From positions 1 to 8,717 of the forward strand of contig JAEYUL010000051.1 of assembly GCA_023432565.1 (NCBI GenBank): a stretch of DNA of 8,717 nucleotides, read 5' to 3'. This DNA is from Actinomycetes bacterium (lineage in GTDB: Bacteria > Actinomycetota > Actinomycetes > Actinomycetales > Cellulomonadaceae). This document shows positions 1 to 6,812 of this stretch, one piece after another. The translations under genes were made by a program, and so were the position numbers. The notes under the pieces are model-generated. The model ran no database searches. It saw only the letters and a program-made list of their open reading frames with translations, and was not told the origin of the DNA. The stretch's first letter is position 1. Each line of letters begins with the position of its first letter.

Positions 1-119
1 GTCGCGGGCGGTGTCGGTACCGTCGCGGGCTGGCCGGGCGCGCCCTCGAGCGGCGCCCAGACGGGACGCCGGTCCGGGGCCGGCTGCCCCGGCTCGTCAG
101 GTCGTCCGCTGTTGCTCAT
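1..119 (-). CDS. N-terminal fragment of an unidentified Pro/Gly-rich protein
   Basis: A reading frame starts at an ATG (119-117, minus strand) and runs off the left edge after 39 codons. A purine-rich GAGGGGG Shine-Dalgarno lies about 4 bases upstream of the ATG, which makes the start convincing. The visible peptide begins MSNSGRPDEPGQPAPDRR and continues rich in Pro, Gly, Ala and Arg, with no hydrophobic segment in the part seen. Such disordered, proline-rich N-terminal tails are common on actinobacterial membrane proteins and regulators, but no domain is visible here, so no function can be given. It lies in the same orientation as the ABC exporter genes, 92 bp after the permease stop, and has its own possible -10 box. 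It could be co-transcribed or separate. Confidence 0.6.
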   Translation of the reverse strand, partial: MSNSGRPDEPGQPAPDRRPVWAPLEGAPGQPATVPTPPA

Positions 120-161
120 CGATCCCCCTCGCCGCAGGTGCCCGTGGTCCGGACGTGCCGC

Positions 162-167
162 AGCCTA
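162..167 (-). promoter_or_regulatory. Possible -10 box (TAGGCT) for the left-edge gene
   Basis: Read on the minus strand, TAGGCT fits the actinobacterial TANNNT -10 pattern and sits 42 bases upstream of the ATG at 119. No convincing -35 hexamer is seen 16-18 bases further upstream. A perfect CACGTG palindrome lies just upstream (175-180). The gap 120-211 holds nothing else I can support. Confidence 0.3.
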
Positions 168-211
168 CCCAGCGCACGTGGCAGGGACGCCGACGACCCG
201 CGCCGGGAGTC

Positions 212-1846
212 TCACGCGGCGAGGTCGCGTCGGCGCAGGCCCGCGAGCCCGAGGACGACGAGCGCGACGGCGACGAGCAGCACGAGCAGGACCGGCGGCC
301 AGCGCATCGCGTCCGCGGGCAGCGGCGGCAGGGGCGCGAACGGCGACAGCACGTCGAACCCGTCGGGCAGGATCTCGCCGAACATCGCCGCGACGCCCGT
401 GTAGGCGACGTACGCCCACACCACCGCGAACGCGCGCGGCAGCCAGCCGAGCACGGCGGCGGCCACCCCCAGGACGACGAGCACGCCGGGCACCTGCACG
501 AGCGAGGCACCGACGAGCCTGCCCAGCCAGGCGGCGTCGTCGAGGGACGAGGCGGCGGCCAGGCCCATGAGCAACCCGGCGCTCGACATGGTCACGACCA
601 CGACGAGCGCCGCGAGCCCGAGCTGCGCGCCGCACCAGTGCTCGCGCGAGACCGGTAGCGCGAGGAGGCCGGCGGCGCGGCCGGACTCCTCGTCGGCGCG
701 GACCGCGGCGACGGCCGTGCCGCAGTACCCGGCCGCAGCGATCGCGAGGACGACGACGTACAGCGAGAGCGCGGAGGCGACCGCATCGCCGGGGCCCGTG
801 GGGAACAGGTGCGCGACCGCGGTCTCCTGCGCGACGAAGTCCGCCACGGACTGCGCGAGCACGCCGACGAGCAGGCCCATCAGGACGATCGCCGCCGACC
901 ACGACAGGATCGACGTGCGTTGCCGGCGCCACGTCAGCGCGACGACGCCGCGCAGCCGTCCCCTCGCCGGCCCGAGCCGCTGCGGCAGGAGCCCGGAGCC
1001 GTGGTCGCGGCGAGCGGCGAGCGCGAACGCGACGCCGACGAGCGCGGCGGTCGCCGCGAGCCCGACGAGCAGCGGCCACCACCGGTCGAGCACGTACGGC
1101 GCGGTGGCCTGCGACCAGCCGAAGGGCGACAGCCACGTGAGCGCGCTCGTGCTCTGCGGGCCGCGCACGTCCCCGATCGCGCGCAGCACGAACGCCGCAC
1201 CGACGACGCCCATCGCGAGCGCGGACGCGCCGCGCGCGGAGCCTGCGAGCTGCGAGGCGACCGCCGAGGCACCGGCGAAGACGAGCGCCTGCACGACGAC
1301 GCCTGCGCACAGCAGCGCGCTGCCCGCGGGGTCGAGCTCGGTGGCGAGCAGCCCGACGAACGTGGTCCCGCCCACCGCGAGCACCGAGACGGCCGCCGCC
1401 AGGAGGCCCGCGACGACCGGCGCGTCGCGACCCACCGGCTGGGAGCGCACGAGCTCGAGCCGGCCGTCGTCCTCCGGTGCGCGCAGGTGCCGCGTCACCG
1501 CCAGCACGGCCATGACCGCGACGGGGATCATCACCCACAGACCGAGCTCGTTGGCGGTCATCGCACCGGTCGTGTAGTCCTCGAGGCCGAAGCCGGGCCC
1601 GGCGAGCGCGGTCGCGGCGGGCGACGACATGAGCTCGGCGCGGGCCTGGCGCGCGGCGGCGTCGGGGTAGAGACCGTCGAACGAGCGCACGGACACGACC
1701 ACGACCCACGCCACGGCGAGCGACCAGACGACGAGCCGGAAGCGGTCGGCCCGCACCGCGAGGCGCACCAGCGCGGGCCACCCGGTGAGCGCGCCGGTGG
1801 CCGGCGTCGTCGCGACGCCGCGGCGCGACGTCGCGGTCGTCGTCAT
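212..1846 (-). CDS. ABC-2-type exporter permease, 12 membrane helices
   Basis: A 544-residue integral membrane protein, the membrane half of an ABC exporter with the ATPase encoded just upstream. About 12 hydrophobic segments are visible, near residues 36-53, 100-118, 141-168, 176-200, 205-224, 256-278, 313-333, 355-380, 405-430, 445-467, 470-490 and 514-535. It resembles the actinobacterial family often labelled 'exporter of polyketide antibiotics' (TnrB-like). Hallmarks are the LAGPGFGLEDYTTGAMTANE segment (81-100) and LSPFGW followed by RWWPLL (239-260). The two halves are pseudo-repeats: EDDGRLELVRSQPVGR (125-140) matches EESGRAAGLLALPVSR (386-401), and LSPF recurs at 239 and 500. The ATG overlaps the ATPase stop by 4 bases (ATGA), so this start is preferred over longer readings in the same frame. 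There is no Shine-Dalgarno, consistent with translational coupling. The substrate is unknown; the antibiotic label comes from the family and is not shown here. Confidence 0.9.
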   Translation of the reverse strand: MTTTATSRRGVATTPATGALTGWPALVRLAVRADRFRLVVWSLAVAWVVVVSVRSFDGLYPDAAARQARAELMSSPAATALAGPGFGLEDYTTGAMTANELGLWVMIPVAVMAVLAVTRHLRAPEDDGRLELVRSQPVGRDAPVVAGLLAAAVSVLAVGGTTFVGLLATELDPAGSALLCAGVVVQALVFAGASAVASQLAGSARGASALAMGVVGAAFVLRAIGDVRGPQSTSALTWLSPFGWSQATAPYVLDRWWPLLVGLAATAALVGVAFALAARRDHGSGLLPQRLGPARGRLRGVVALTWRRQRTSILSWSAAIVLMGLLVGVLAQSVADFVAQETAVAHLFPTGPGDAVASALSLYVVVLAIAAAGYCGTAVAAVRADEESGRAAGLLALPVSREHWCGAQLGLAALVVVVTMSSAGLLMGLAAASSLDDAAWLGRLVGASLVQVPGVLVVLGVAAAVLGWLPRAFAVVWAYVAYTGVAAMFGEILPDGFDVLSPFAPLPPLPADAMRWPPVLLVLLVAVALVVLGLAGLRRRDLAA

Positions 1847-2781
1847 CGCACGACCCGACCCGGGTCGTCGTGCACGCGCAGGACCGCGAGCTCGTCGGCG
1901 TACTCGCGCAGGAACAGGTCCTCGAGCGTGGGCGGGTGCGCGACGAGGGACCGCACGCCGTATGCGGGCAGCGCGACCAGGACGGCGTCGAGAGCCTGCG
2001 GCTCGACGTCCACGGCGACGTGCTCGTCGTCGACGCGCACGTGGTGCACCCCCACGGTGCGCTCGAGCGCCGCCCGGGCACCCGCGACGTCGCGCAGCCC
2101 GGCGACCACGGTCGTGCGCGTCAGCCCGCGCAGCTCGTCGAGGCTCCCGCTGGCGACCGCGCGGCCGGCACGGATGATCGTCACGCGCGTCGCGAGCGCC
2201 TCGACCTGGGCGAGCACGTGGCTCGACAGCAGCACGGTGCGGCCCTCGGCGGCGGTCTCGCGCACCACGTCCTGGAACAGCGCCTCCATGAGCGGGTCGA
2301 GGCCGGACGTCGGCTCGTCCATGAGCAGCAGCTCGACGTCGGCGGCGAGCGCGGCGACGAGCGCGACCTTCTGCCGGTTGCCCTTGGAGTAGGCGCGTCC
2401 CTTGACCCGCGGGTCGAGCTCGAAGCGCTCGACGAGGTCGTCGCGCCGCCGCGGGTCCAGCCCGCCGCGCAGCCGCCCGAGCAGGTCGATCGACTCCCCG
2501 CCCGTGAGGTTGGGCCACAGCGTCACGTCCCCCGGCACGTACGCCAGGCGACGGTGCAGCGTGACCGCGTCACGCCACGGGTCCGCGCCCAGCACGCTGA
2601 GCGCACCGTCGTCGGCGCGCAGCAGGCCCAGCAGCACACGCAGGGTCGTCGACTTGCCGGCGCCGTTCGGACCGAGGAAGCCGTGCACCTCGCCCGCGGC
2701 GACGTGCAGGTCGAGCCCGCCGAGCGCGCGCTTGCGCCCGAAGGACTTGTGCAGGCCGTCGACGGCCACGACGTCCGTCAC
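1843..2781 (-). CDS. ABC exporter ATP-binding protein
   Basis: A 312-residue cytoplasmic ATPase that powers the adjoining permease. Motifs in order: Walker A GPNGAGKST (37-45); an unusual Q-loop region YVPGDVTLWPNLT (81-93), where the Gln is missing; ABC signature YSKGNRQK (131-138), a family variant of LSGGQ; Walker B LLLMDEPTSGLDP (151-163) with catalytic Glu156; and H-loop SSH (186-188). A C-terminal extension of about 90 residues, including PTLEDLFLREY (284-294), is typical of drug and antibiotic exporter ATPases. Translation starts at GTG (2781-2779). GAGG lies 7 bases upstream, and a TTGCGC-17-TAGCGT promoter lies about 70 bases upstream. The stop overlaps the permease start, so the two form an operon. 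No TetR- or MarR-type regulator, common beside such exporters, is visible in the window. Confidence 0.93.
   Translation of the reverse strand: MTDVVAVDGLHKSFGRKRALGGLDLHVAAGEVHGFLGPNGAGKSTTLRVLLGLLRADDGALSVLGADPWRDAVTLHRRLAYVPGDVTLWPNLTGGESIDLLGRLRGGLDPRRRDDLVERFELDPRVKGRAYSKGNRQKVALVAALAADVELLLMDEPTSGLDPLMEALFQDVVRETAAEGRTVLLSSHVLAQVEALATRVTIIRAGRAVASGSLDELRGLTRTTVVAGLRDVAGARAALERTVGVHHVRVDDEHVAVDVEPQALDAVLVALPAYGVRSLVAHPPTLEDLFLREYADELAVLRVHDDPGRVVR
1850..1868 (-). promoter_or_regulatory. Stem-loop at the ATPase-permease junction
   Basis: A 7-bp perfect inverted repeat (ACGACCC / GGGTCGT) with a 5-base loop lies within the last codons of the ATPase gene, 4-22 bases upstream of the permease ATG. 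It contains a 12-bp perfect palindrome (1856-1867). It occupies the position where a ribosome-binding site would be, and no purine-rich site is seen there. It could therefore help couple permease translation to the upstream ribosome. GC-rich DNA makes chance stems frequent, so the role is inferred. Confidence 0.35.
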
Positions 2782-2792
2782 GGACGTGCCTC

Positions 2793-2807
2793 GCGGGCGG
2801 CGCCCGC
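2793..2807 (-). promoter_or_regulatory. Leader hairpin upstream of the ABC ATPase gene
   Basis: GCGGGC and GCCCGC form a 6-bp perfect stem with a 3-base loop in the predicted untranslated leader. The stem ends about 11 bases before the GTG start and abuts the GAGG ribosome-binding site. It might modulate ribosome access. No T-run follows it, so it is not an obvious intrinsic terminator. Confidence 0.3.
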
Positions 2808-2850
2808 ACCGGGGCGCCGGGACGGCGACCGCGGACCGGACACGATGCCG

Positions 2851-2879
2851 ACGCTAGGCACCCCACCCGGCGGGCGCAA
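2851..2879 (-). promoter_or_regulatory. Predicted promoter of the ABC exporter operon
   Basis: On the minus strand, TTGCGC (2879-2874) and TAGCGT (2856-2851) are separated by exactly 17 bases. This is a good match to the housekeeping-sigma layout, with TTG conserved in the -35 and TANNNT in the -10. Transcription would start near 2844 and leave a leader of about 63 nt that includes the hairpin at 2793-2807. It is the best-formed promoter in the window. Confidence 0.55.
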
Positions 2880-2910
2880 GGGTCCGGGCGTGCGTGTGGG
2901 TGCCGCCGGA

Positions 2911-2922
2911 TAGCGTGCGGCC
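2911..2922 (+). promoter_or_regulatory. radA -10 box (TAGCGT), leaderless start
   Basis: TAGCGT (2911-2916) is followed by 6 bases and then the GTG start of radA at 2923. Transcription normally begins about 6-7 bases after the -10 box, so the mRNA would begin at or next to the start codon. No Shine-Dalgarno is present. The TAG of the box is also an in-frame stop, so translation cannot start further upstream in this frame. No clear -35 is visible. Confidence 0.5.
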
Positions 2923-4335
2923 GTGGCGACCAAGAGCAGGGCCCCCGTGCGCGCGGGCTTCCGGTGCACGGAGTGCGGGTGGACGACGAGCAAGTGGGTC
3001 GGGCGGTGCGGCGAGTGCCAGTCGTGGGGCTCCGTGGTCGAGGACGCCGGTCCCGGTGGTGGCGCGCCGCGAACCGCTGCGGCGGCGCCGTCGCGCGGGC
3101 CGGCGCGGCCGATCAGCGAGATCCCGAGCGAGACCGCGCAGGCCCGCCCGACGGGCGTCGACGAGCTCGACCGCGTGCTCGGCGGCGGGCTCGTGCCGGG
3201 CGCCGTGGTGCTGCTCGCAGGTGAGCCGGGCGTGGGCAAGTCGACGCTGCTGCTGGACGTCGCGGCGCGGGCGGCTCGTGGCGGCCGCAAGGTGCTGTAC
3301 GTGACGGGCGAGGAGTCCGTCGCCCAGGTCCGGCTGCGCGCCGACCGCATCCGGGCGCTCGACGCGAACCTCCTGCTGGCCGACGAGACGGACCTGGCGA
3401 GCGTGCTCGGGCACATCGAACAGTCGGCTCCGGACCTGTTCGTGCTCGACTCGGTGCAGACCGTCGCGTCCGCGCAGGTCGAGGGCTCAGCGGGCGGCGT
3501 CGCGCAGGTGCGTGAGGTCAGCTCGGCGGTGATCCAGGCCGCCAAGTCGCGCGACATGCCCGTGGTCCTCGTCGGGCACGTGACGAAGGACGGCTCGGTC
3601 GCCGGTCCGCGCACGCTCGAGCACCTCGTGGACGTGGTGTGCCAGTTCGAGGGCGAGCGGCACTCGCGCCTGCGGCTGCTGCGCGCGACGAAGAACCGGT
3701 ACGGGCCCACCGACGAGGTGGGCTGCTTCGACCTGTCGGAGTCGGGCATCGTCGGCCTGCCCGACCCGTCGGGCCTCTTCGTGTCGCAGGCGCTGCACGC
3801 CGTGCCCGGCACGTGCCTGACGGTCACGCTCGAGGGACGACGTCCGCTCGCGGTCGAGGTCCAGGCGCTCGTCGCGCCGTCGGCGGCGCCGAACCCACGG
3901 CGCACGACGAGCGGCGTGGACTCCGCGAGGCTCGCGATGGTGCTCGCGGTGCTGCAGCGGCGGCTCGGCGCGCGACTGTCCGACCAGGACGTCTACGTCT
4001 CGACCGTCGGCGGCGCACGCGTGGTCGAGCCGGCCGGGGACCTCGCGCTCGCCCTGGCGGCGATCGGCTCGCGCGAGGACGTGGCACTGCCGCGCGGGCT
4101 CGTGGCGCTCGGCGAGGTGGGGCTCGCGGGTGAGATCCGCGCGGTGCCCGGCGTCGGTCGACGCCTCGCGGAGGCGGCGCGGCTCGGGTTCAGACGCGCG
4201 ATCGTGCCGGCGTCCTCGGTCGACGACCTGGTCCCCCCGCAGGGCATGCACGTGCTCGGCGCGAGCGACCTCGCGCACGCGGTCCAGCTCGTCGGAGCCG
4301 TCGGTTCACCCGCCGCCGCCGGGCAGTCGGTCTGA
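2923..4335 (+). CDS. radA: DNA repair protein RadA (Sms), recombination/branch-migration ATPase
   Basis: A 470-residue RadA/Sms protein, full length for the family. It acts on DNA in the cytoplasm, processing recombination intermediates during double-strand break repair and extending the heteroduplex made by RecA. Domains in order: a zinc finger with Cys15, Cys18, Cys29 and Cys32; a linker; a RecA-like ATPase with Walker A GEPGVGKST (100-108) and Walker B DLFVLDSVQT (171-180, Asp176); the RadA-specific KNRxG motif at 257-261, here KNRYG rather than the usual KNRFG; and a C-terminal Lon-protease-like domain (about 290-455). I do not recognise a Lon catalytic Ser-Lys pair there, as expected for RadA. 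The GTG start is fixed by an in-frame stop 12 bases upstream and by the adjoining -10 box. disA follows after 31 bp. From memory, RadA is reported to bind DisA and restrain c-di-AMP synthesis in mycobacteria. Confidence 0.97.
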   Translation: MATKSRAPVRAGFRCTECGWTTSKWVGRCGECQSWGSVVEDAGPGGGAPRTAAAAPSRGPARPISEIPSETAQARPTGVDELDRVLGGGLVPGAVVLLAGEPGVGKSTLLLDVAARAARGGRKVLYVTGEESVAQVRLRADRIRALDANLLLADETDLASVLGHIEQSAPDLFVLDSVQTVASAQVEGSAGGVAQVREVSSAVIQAAKSRDMPVVLVGHVTKDGSVAGPRTLEHLVDVVCQFEGERHSRLRLLRATKNRYGPTDEVGCFDLSESGIVGLPDPSGLFVSQALHAVPGTCLTVTLEGRRPLAVEVQALVAPSAAPNPRRTTSGVDSARLAMVLAVLQRRLGARLSDQDVYVSTVGGARVVEPAGDLALALAAIGSREDVALPRGLVALGEVGLAGEIRAVPGVGRRLAEAARLGFRRAIVPASSVDDLVPPQGMHVLGASDLAHAVQLVGAVGSPAAAGQSV

Positions 4336-4354
4336 GCCCGGGCGATCGCCTCGT

Positions 4355-4366
4355 TACCATCGTCGC
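4355..4366 (+). promoter_or_regulatory. disA -10 box (TACCAT), leaderless start
   Basis: TACCAT (4355-4360) fits TANNNT and lies exactly 6 bases before the GTG at 4367, the same geometry as at radA. It falls in the 31-bp gap between the two genes. It suggests disA has its own promoter giving a leaderless transcript, in addition to any read-through from radA. No -35 match or Shine-Dalgarno is seen. Confidence 0.5.
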
Positions 4367-5443
4367 GTGGCCGCCATGCACTCTCCCGACGACCTGCTGC
4401 GATCGACGCTCGCGGCAGTCGCGCCCGGCAGCGCCCTGCGCGACGGCCTGGAGCGCATCCTGCGGGGCCGCACGGGCGCGCTCATCGTGCTCGGTTTCGA
4501 CAAGACGGTCGAGAGCATCTGCTCGGGCGGCTTCGTGCTGGACGTCGAGTTCTCCGCGACGCGGCTGCGCGAGCTGTGCAAGATGGACGGCGCGGTGGTG
4601 GTCGACCGCGACATCAGCCGCATCGTGCGCGCCGCAGTGCAGCTGCTCCCGGACGTGACCATCGAGACGTCCGAGTCCGGGACCCGGCACCGCACCGCGG
4701 AGCGCGTCGCGAAGCAGACCGGCCTGCCGGTGATCTCGGTCTCCGCCTCGATGCGGATCATCGCGCTGTACGTCGGCAACCAGCGGTACGTGCTGGAGGA
4801 CTCCACCACGATCCTGTCCCGCGCGAACCAGGCGCTGGCGACGCTCGAGCGCTACAAGACGCGCCTGGACGAGGTGTCCGGCACGCTCTCGGCTCTCGAG
4901 ATCGAGGACCTGGTGACCGTGCGGGACGTGTCCGCCGTGGTGCAGCGCCTCGAGATGGTGCGGCGCATCTCCGACGAGATCGAGAGCTACGTCGTCGAGC
5001 TCGGCACCGACGGTCGCCTGCTGGCGCTGCAGCACGACGAGCTCGTCGGCACGATCGGCTCGGATCGCGAGCTGGTGATCCGCGACTACCTCGACCAGTC
5101 GCGCGTCGGGCTCGACGCCGTGCTGGACTCTCTCGCCGACCTCGACTCGACGGAGCTGCTCGACATCGCGCGGATCGCGCGCGTGCTGGGGCTGCCCGGC
5201 GGCGGCGACGCGCTCGACGCGGCGGTCGGCCCGCGCGGCTACCGGCTGCTGTCGCGCGTCCCGCGTCTGCCGGGCGCGATCGTCGACCGGCTCGTCGCGC
5301 ACTTCGGCGGCCTGCAGAAGCTGCTCGCGGCCGGGATCGACGACCTCATGGCCGTGGACGGTGTGGGCGAGCAGCGGGCGCGTGCGGTGCGCGAAGGCCT
5401 GTCGCGGCTCGCGGAGTCGAGCATCCTCGAGCGGTACGTCTGA
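4367..5443 (+). CDS. disA: DNA integrity scanning protein DisA, diadenylate cyclase
   Basis: A 358-residue DisA, a normal length for the family. It joins two ATP molecules into c-di-AMP and scans DNA for branched structures, which lower its activity. The N-terminal DAC domain (about 1-150) has the active-site DGA motif (74-76) and RHRTAER (107-113). A helical spine (about 150-290) follows, then a C-terminal helix-hairpin-helix DNA-binding domain (about 297-345) with the hairpin around VDGVGEQRARAV (330-341). The GTG at 4367 is chosen because it lies 6 bases after a TACCAT -10 box. An ATG three codons later (4376) is the alternative and would give 355 residues. The frame stays open upstream to 4130, but only inside radA. 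disA is co-directional with radA and convergent with the 446-aa gene, with 28 bp between their stops. Confidence 0.97.
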   Translation: MAAMHSPDDLLRSTLAAVAPGSALRDGLERILRGRTGALIVLGFDKTVESICSGGFVLDVEFSATRLRELCKMDGAVVVDRDISRIVRAAVQLLPDVTIETSESGTRHRTAERVAKQTGLPVISVSASMRIIALYVGNQRYVLEDSTTILSRANQALATLERYKTRLDEVSGTLSALEIEDLVTVRDVSAVVQRLEMVRRISDEIESYVVELGTDGRLLALQHDELVGTIGSDRELVIRDYLDQSRVGLDAVLDSLADLDSTELLDIARIARVLGLPGGGDALDAAVGPRGYRLLSRVPRLPGAIVDRLVAHFGGLQKLLAAGIDDLMAVDGVGEQRARAVREGLSRLAESSILERYV

Positions 5444-5449
5444 CCCGTC

Positions 5450-5471
5450 GCCCCCGTGGGGTGCGAGGGGC
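5450..5471. terminator. Possible hairpin between convergent genes
   Basis: The 28-bp gap between the disA stop and the opposing gene's stop can fold in two exclusive ways: CCCC (5451-5454) with GGGG (5458-5461), or GCCCC (5450-5454) with GGGGC (5467-5471). Neither strand has a T-run after the stem, so it is a weak terminator candidate at best. Its position between two convergent genes is the main argument for it. Confidence 0.25.
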
Positions 5472-6812
5472 TCAGTCCCAGGGCGTGTACGAGCTGCCCT
5501 TGCTGATGCGCTCGACGATCTTCGCGAGCTCCTCGGCGACCCTCGCGTCCTGGCGGTCCAGGTCGGCGATCGCCAGCTCGAGGTTGCGCGCGCCGGTGCG
5601 AACCTCCCACGCCAGCTCCTTGACGAGCTCGTAGAGCAGCAGGTTGATCGCGCTCACGCTCGCGCTCGGGCCGCTCGCCCCGATGCCGATCGAGGCGTCA
5701 CGCGCCACGGCCGTCGACGTGCGCGACGCCAGCGCGAGGTTGCCGATCGCGTCGAGCTCGTCGGCCACGGCCGGCATGTGCACGCGGTAGATCTCCTCGA
5801 CGAGCCCGCGCTGGATGAGCAGGATGCCGTCGCCCTCCGTGATCGGCGGCTGCGTGAGGTCGTACGACGACGGGTCGTTGCGGATGTTGCGCAGGTTGGT
5901 CTGCAGGTTGTCGTCGAGCTGACGCTCCTCCTCGCGGATCTGGGCGTTGAGCGTGGCGAACGCGGCCTTGAGCTGGGCCATCGCCGCCTCGTAGCTGGTG
6001 GGCTGGACCTTCTCGGTCACGGCGGGGGCCGGTGCGCCGGCCTTGAGCACCTCGATCCCCAGGCCACCGACCTCGAACGCGGTGGCCACCCCGCCCGTCG
6101 CGAAGATCTTCAAGCCCTTGGCCGCCCAGCCGACGACGTCGAGCACCTCGTTCCAGGTGATCGAGGAGCCGGCGGCGACCGCGTCGAACGCCTCGCGAGC
6201 CTGCGTCAGGATGCGGTCGACGCTGGTGCGCGCCGCGTCCCACAGGCCTTCCTGCGCCGCGACGTCGGCCCCGCGGACCACCGAGATCGCGTGGAACCCG
6301 CCGACCGCCTGCCCGAGCTGCACCAGGAACTTGGCCTTGAAGGTGGCGATGAGCTCGCCGGACATCGCCGAGGCGTTCTGCTCGATGAGCTTGAGGTAGG
6401 CGCCGAGCTCGCCGGCGCCGCTCGCGACCCCGTCCTGCGCGGACGCTGCACCGGACAGCCGCCGGGTGACCTGCCGGCACTGCTCGACCAGCGGGGTGAT
6501 CGCGTCCGGCTCGGGCAGGTCCAGCCACGGTGCGACGATCGTCTCGACGTTCTGCCGGATGGTCGCGAAGGCCGCCTGGAACTCGTCGTCCCGGTCCACC
6601 AGCCCGAACAGGCTGCCGAGCAGGTCCGAGCTCCAGTCGCCGCCGCCCTGGCCGTCAGGGCCGGGCCGGGTGACCTTGGAGCTGCCGCCGCGAGAGCTGA
6701 TCTCGTAGTGGTGGTCGCTGTACAGCCGCCAGCCCTGGTCGTGCATCCACGCGTCGATCGCGGACTGCGTGAGACGGCCGACGAGGTACGGGGTGATCGG
6801 GCAGACGTCCAT
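5472..6812 (-). CDS. Unrecognised 446-aa mostly helical protein
   Basis: I do not recognise this family. The protein starts MDVCPITPYL and has no signal peptide. Residues 40-60 are Gly/Ser-rich; the rest looks mainly alpha-helical. Long amphipathic stretches cover about 75-120, 133-215 and 272-312, and the last 50 residues (388-437) are strongly heptad-like and charged, suggesting a coiled coil. A Gly/Ala-rich hydrophobic patch (about 223-262, including FATGGVATAFEVGGLGIEVL) lies between the helical halves. It has few charges and could be membrane-active or a packed hairpin. A second Ser/Gly/Ala patch lies at 373-388. No WXG, YxxxD/E, nuclease or enzyme motif was found. The ATG overlaps the stop of the 139-aa gene by one base (TGATG), with AGGAGG 4 bases upstream, so the two are translationally coupled. 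A frame open much further upstream is rejected. Helical architecture is visible; secretion-substrate-like or pore-forming roles are guesses. Confidence 0.88.
   Translation of the reverse strand: MDVCPITPYLVGRLTQSAIDAWMHDQGWRLYSDHHYEISSRGGSSKVTRPGPDGQGGGDWSSDLLGSLFGLVDRDDEFQAAFATIRQNVETIVAPWLDLPEPDAITPLVEQCRQVTRRLSGAASAQDGVASGAGELGAYLKLIEQNASAMSGELIATFKAKFLVQLGQAVGGFHAISVVRGADVAAQEGLWDAARTSVDRILTQAREAFDAVAAGSSITWNEVLDVVGWAAKGLKIFATGGVATAFEVGGLGIEVLKAGAPAPAVTEKVQPTSYEAAMAQLKAAFATLNAQIREEERQLDDNLQTNLRNIRNDPSSYDLTQPPITEGDGILLIQRGLVEEIYRVHMPAVADELDAIGNLALASRTSTAVARDASIGIGASGPSASVSAINLLLYELVKELAWEVRTGARNLELAIADLDRQDARVAEELAKIVERISKGSSYTPWD

Noticed and set aside
175..180. CACGTG palindrome as a regulator site
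   Set aside because: A single 6-bp palindrome in GC-rich DNA is likely by chance and has no partner site.
809..2392. Long plus-strand open frame of about 527 codons over the ABC genes
   Set aside because: It lies antisense to two clear ABC genes, is dominated by Arg/Ala/Pro/His/Asp, and has no domain. Long spurious frames are expected at this G+C.
1847..2518. Longer start for the permease
   Set aside because: The extension is a shadow of the ATPase gene. The true start overlaps the ATPase stop as ATGA and begins just before the first membrane helix.
4130..4366. Longer start for disA
   Set aside because: The upstream extension is entirely inside radA in a different frame and reads as Arg/Ser-rich shadow. 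DisA homologues start close to the chosen GTG.
5472..6812. WXG100/LXG type VII secretion substrate assignment for the 446-aa protein
   Set aside because: No W-x-G turn and no C-terminal YxxxD/E secretion signal were found, and no ESX genes are nearby. The helical look alone is not enough to name it so.
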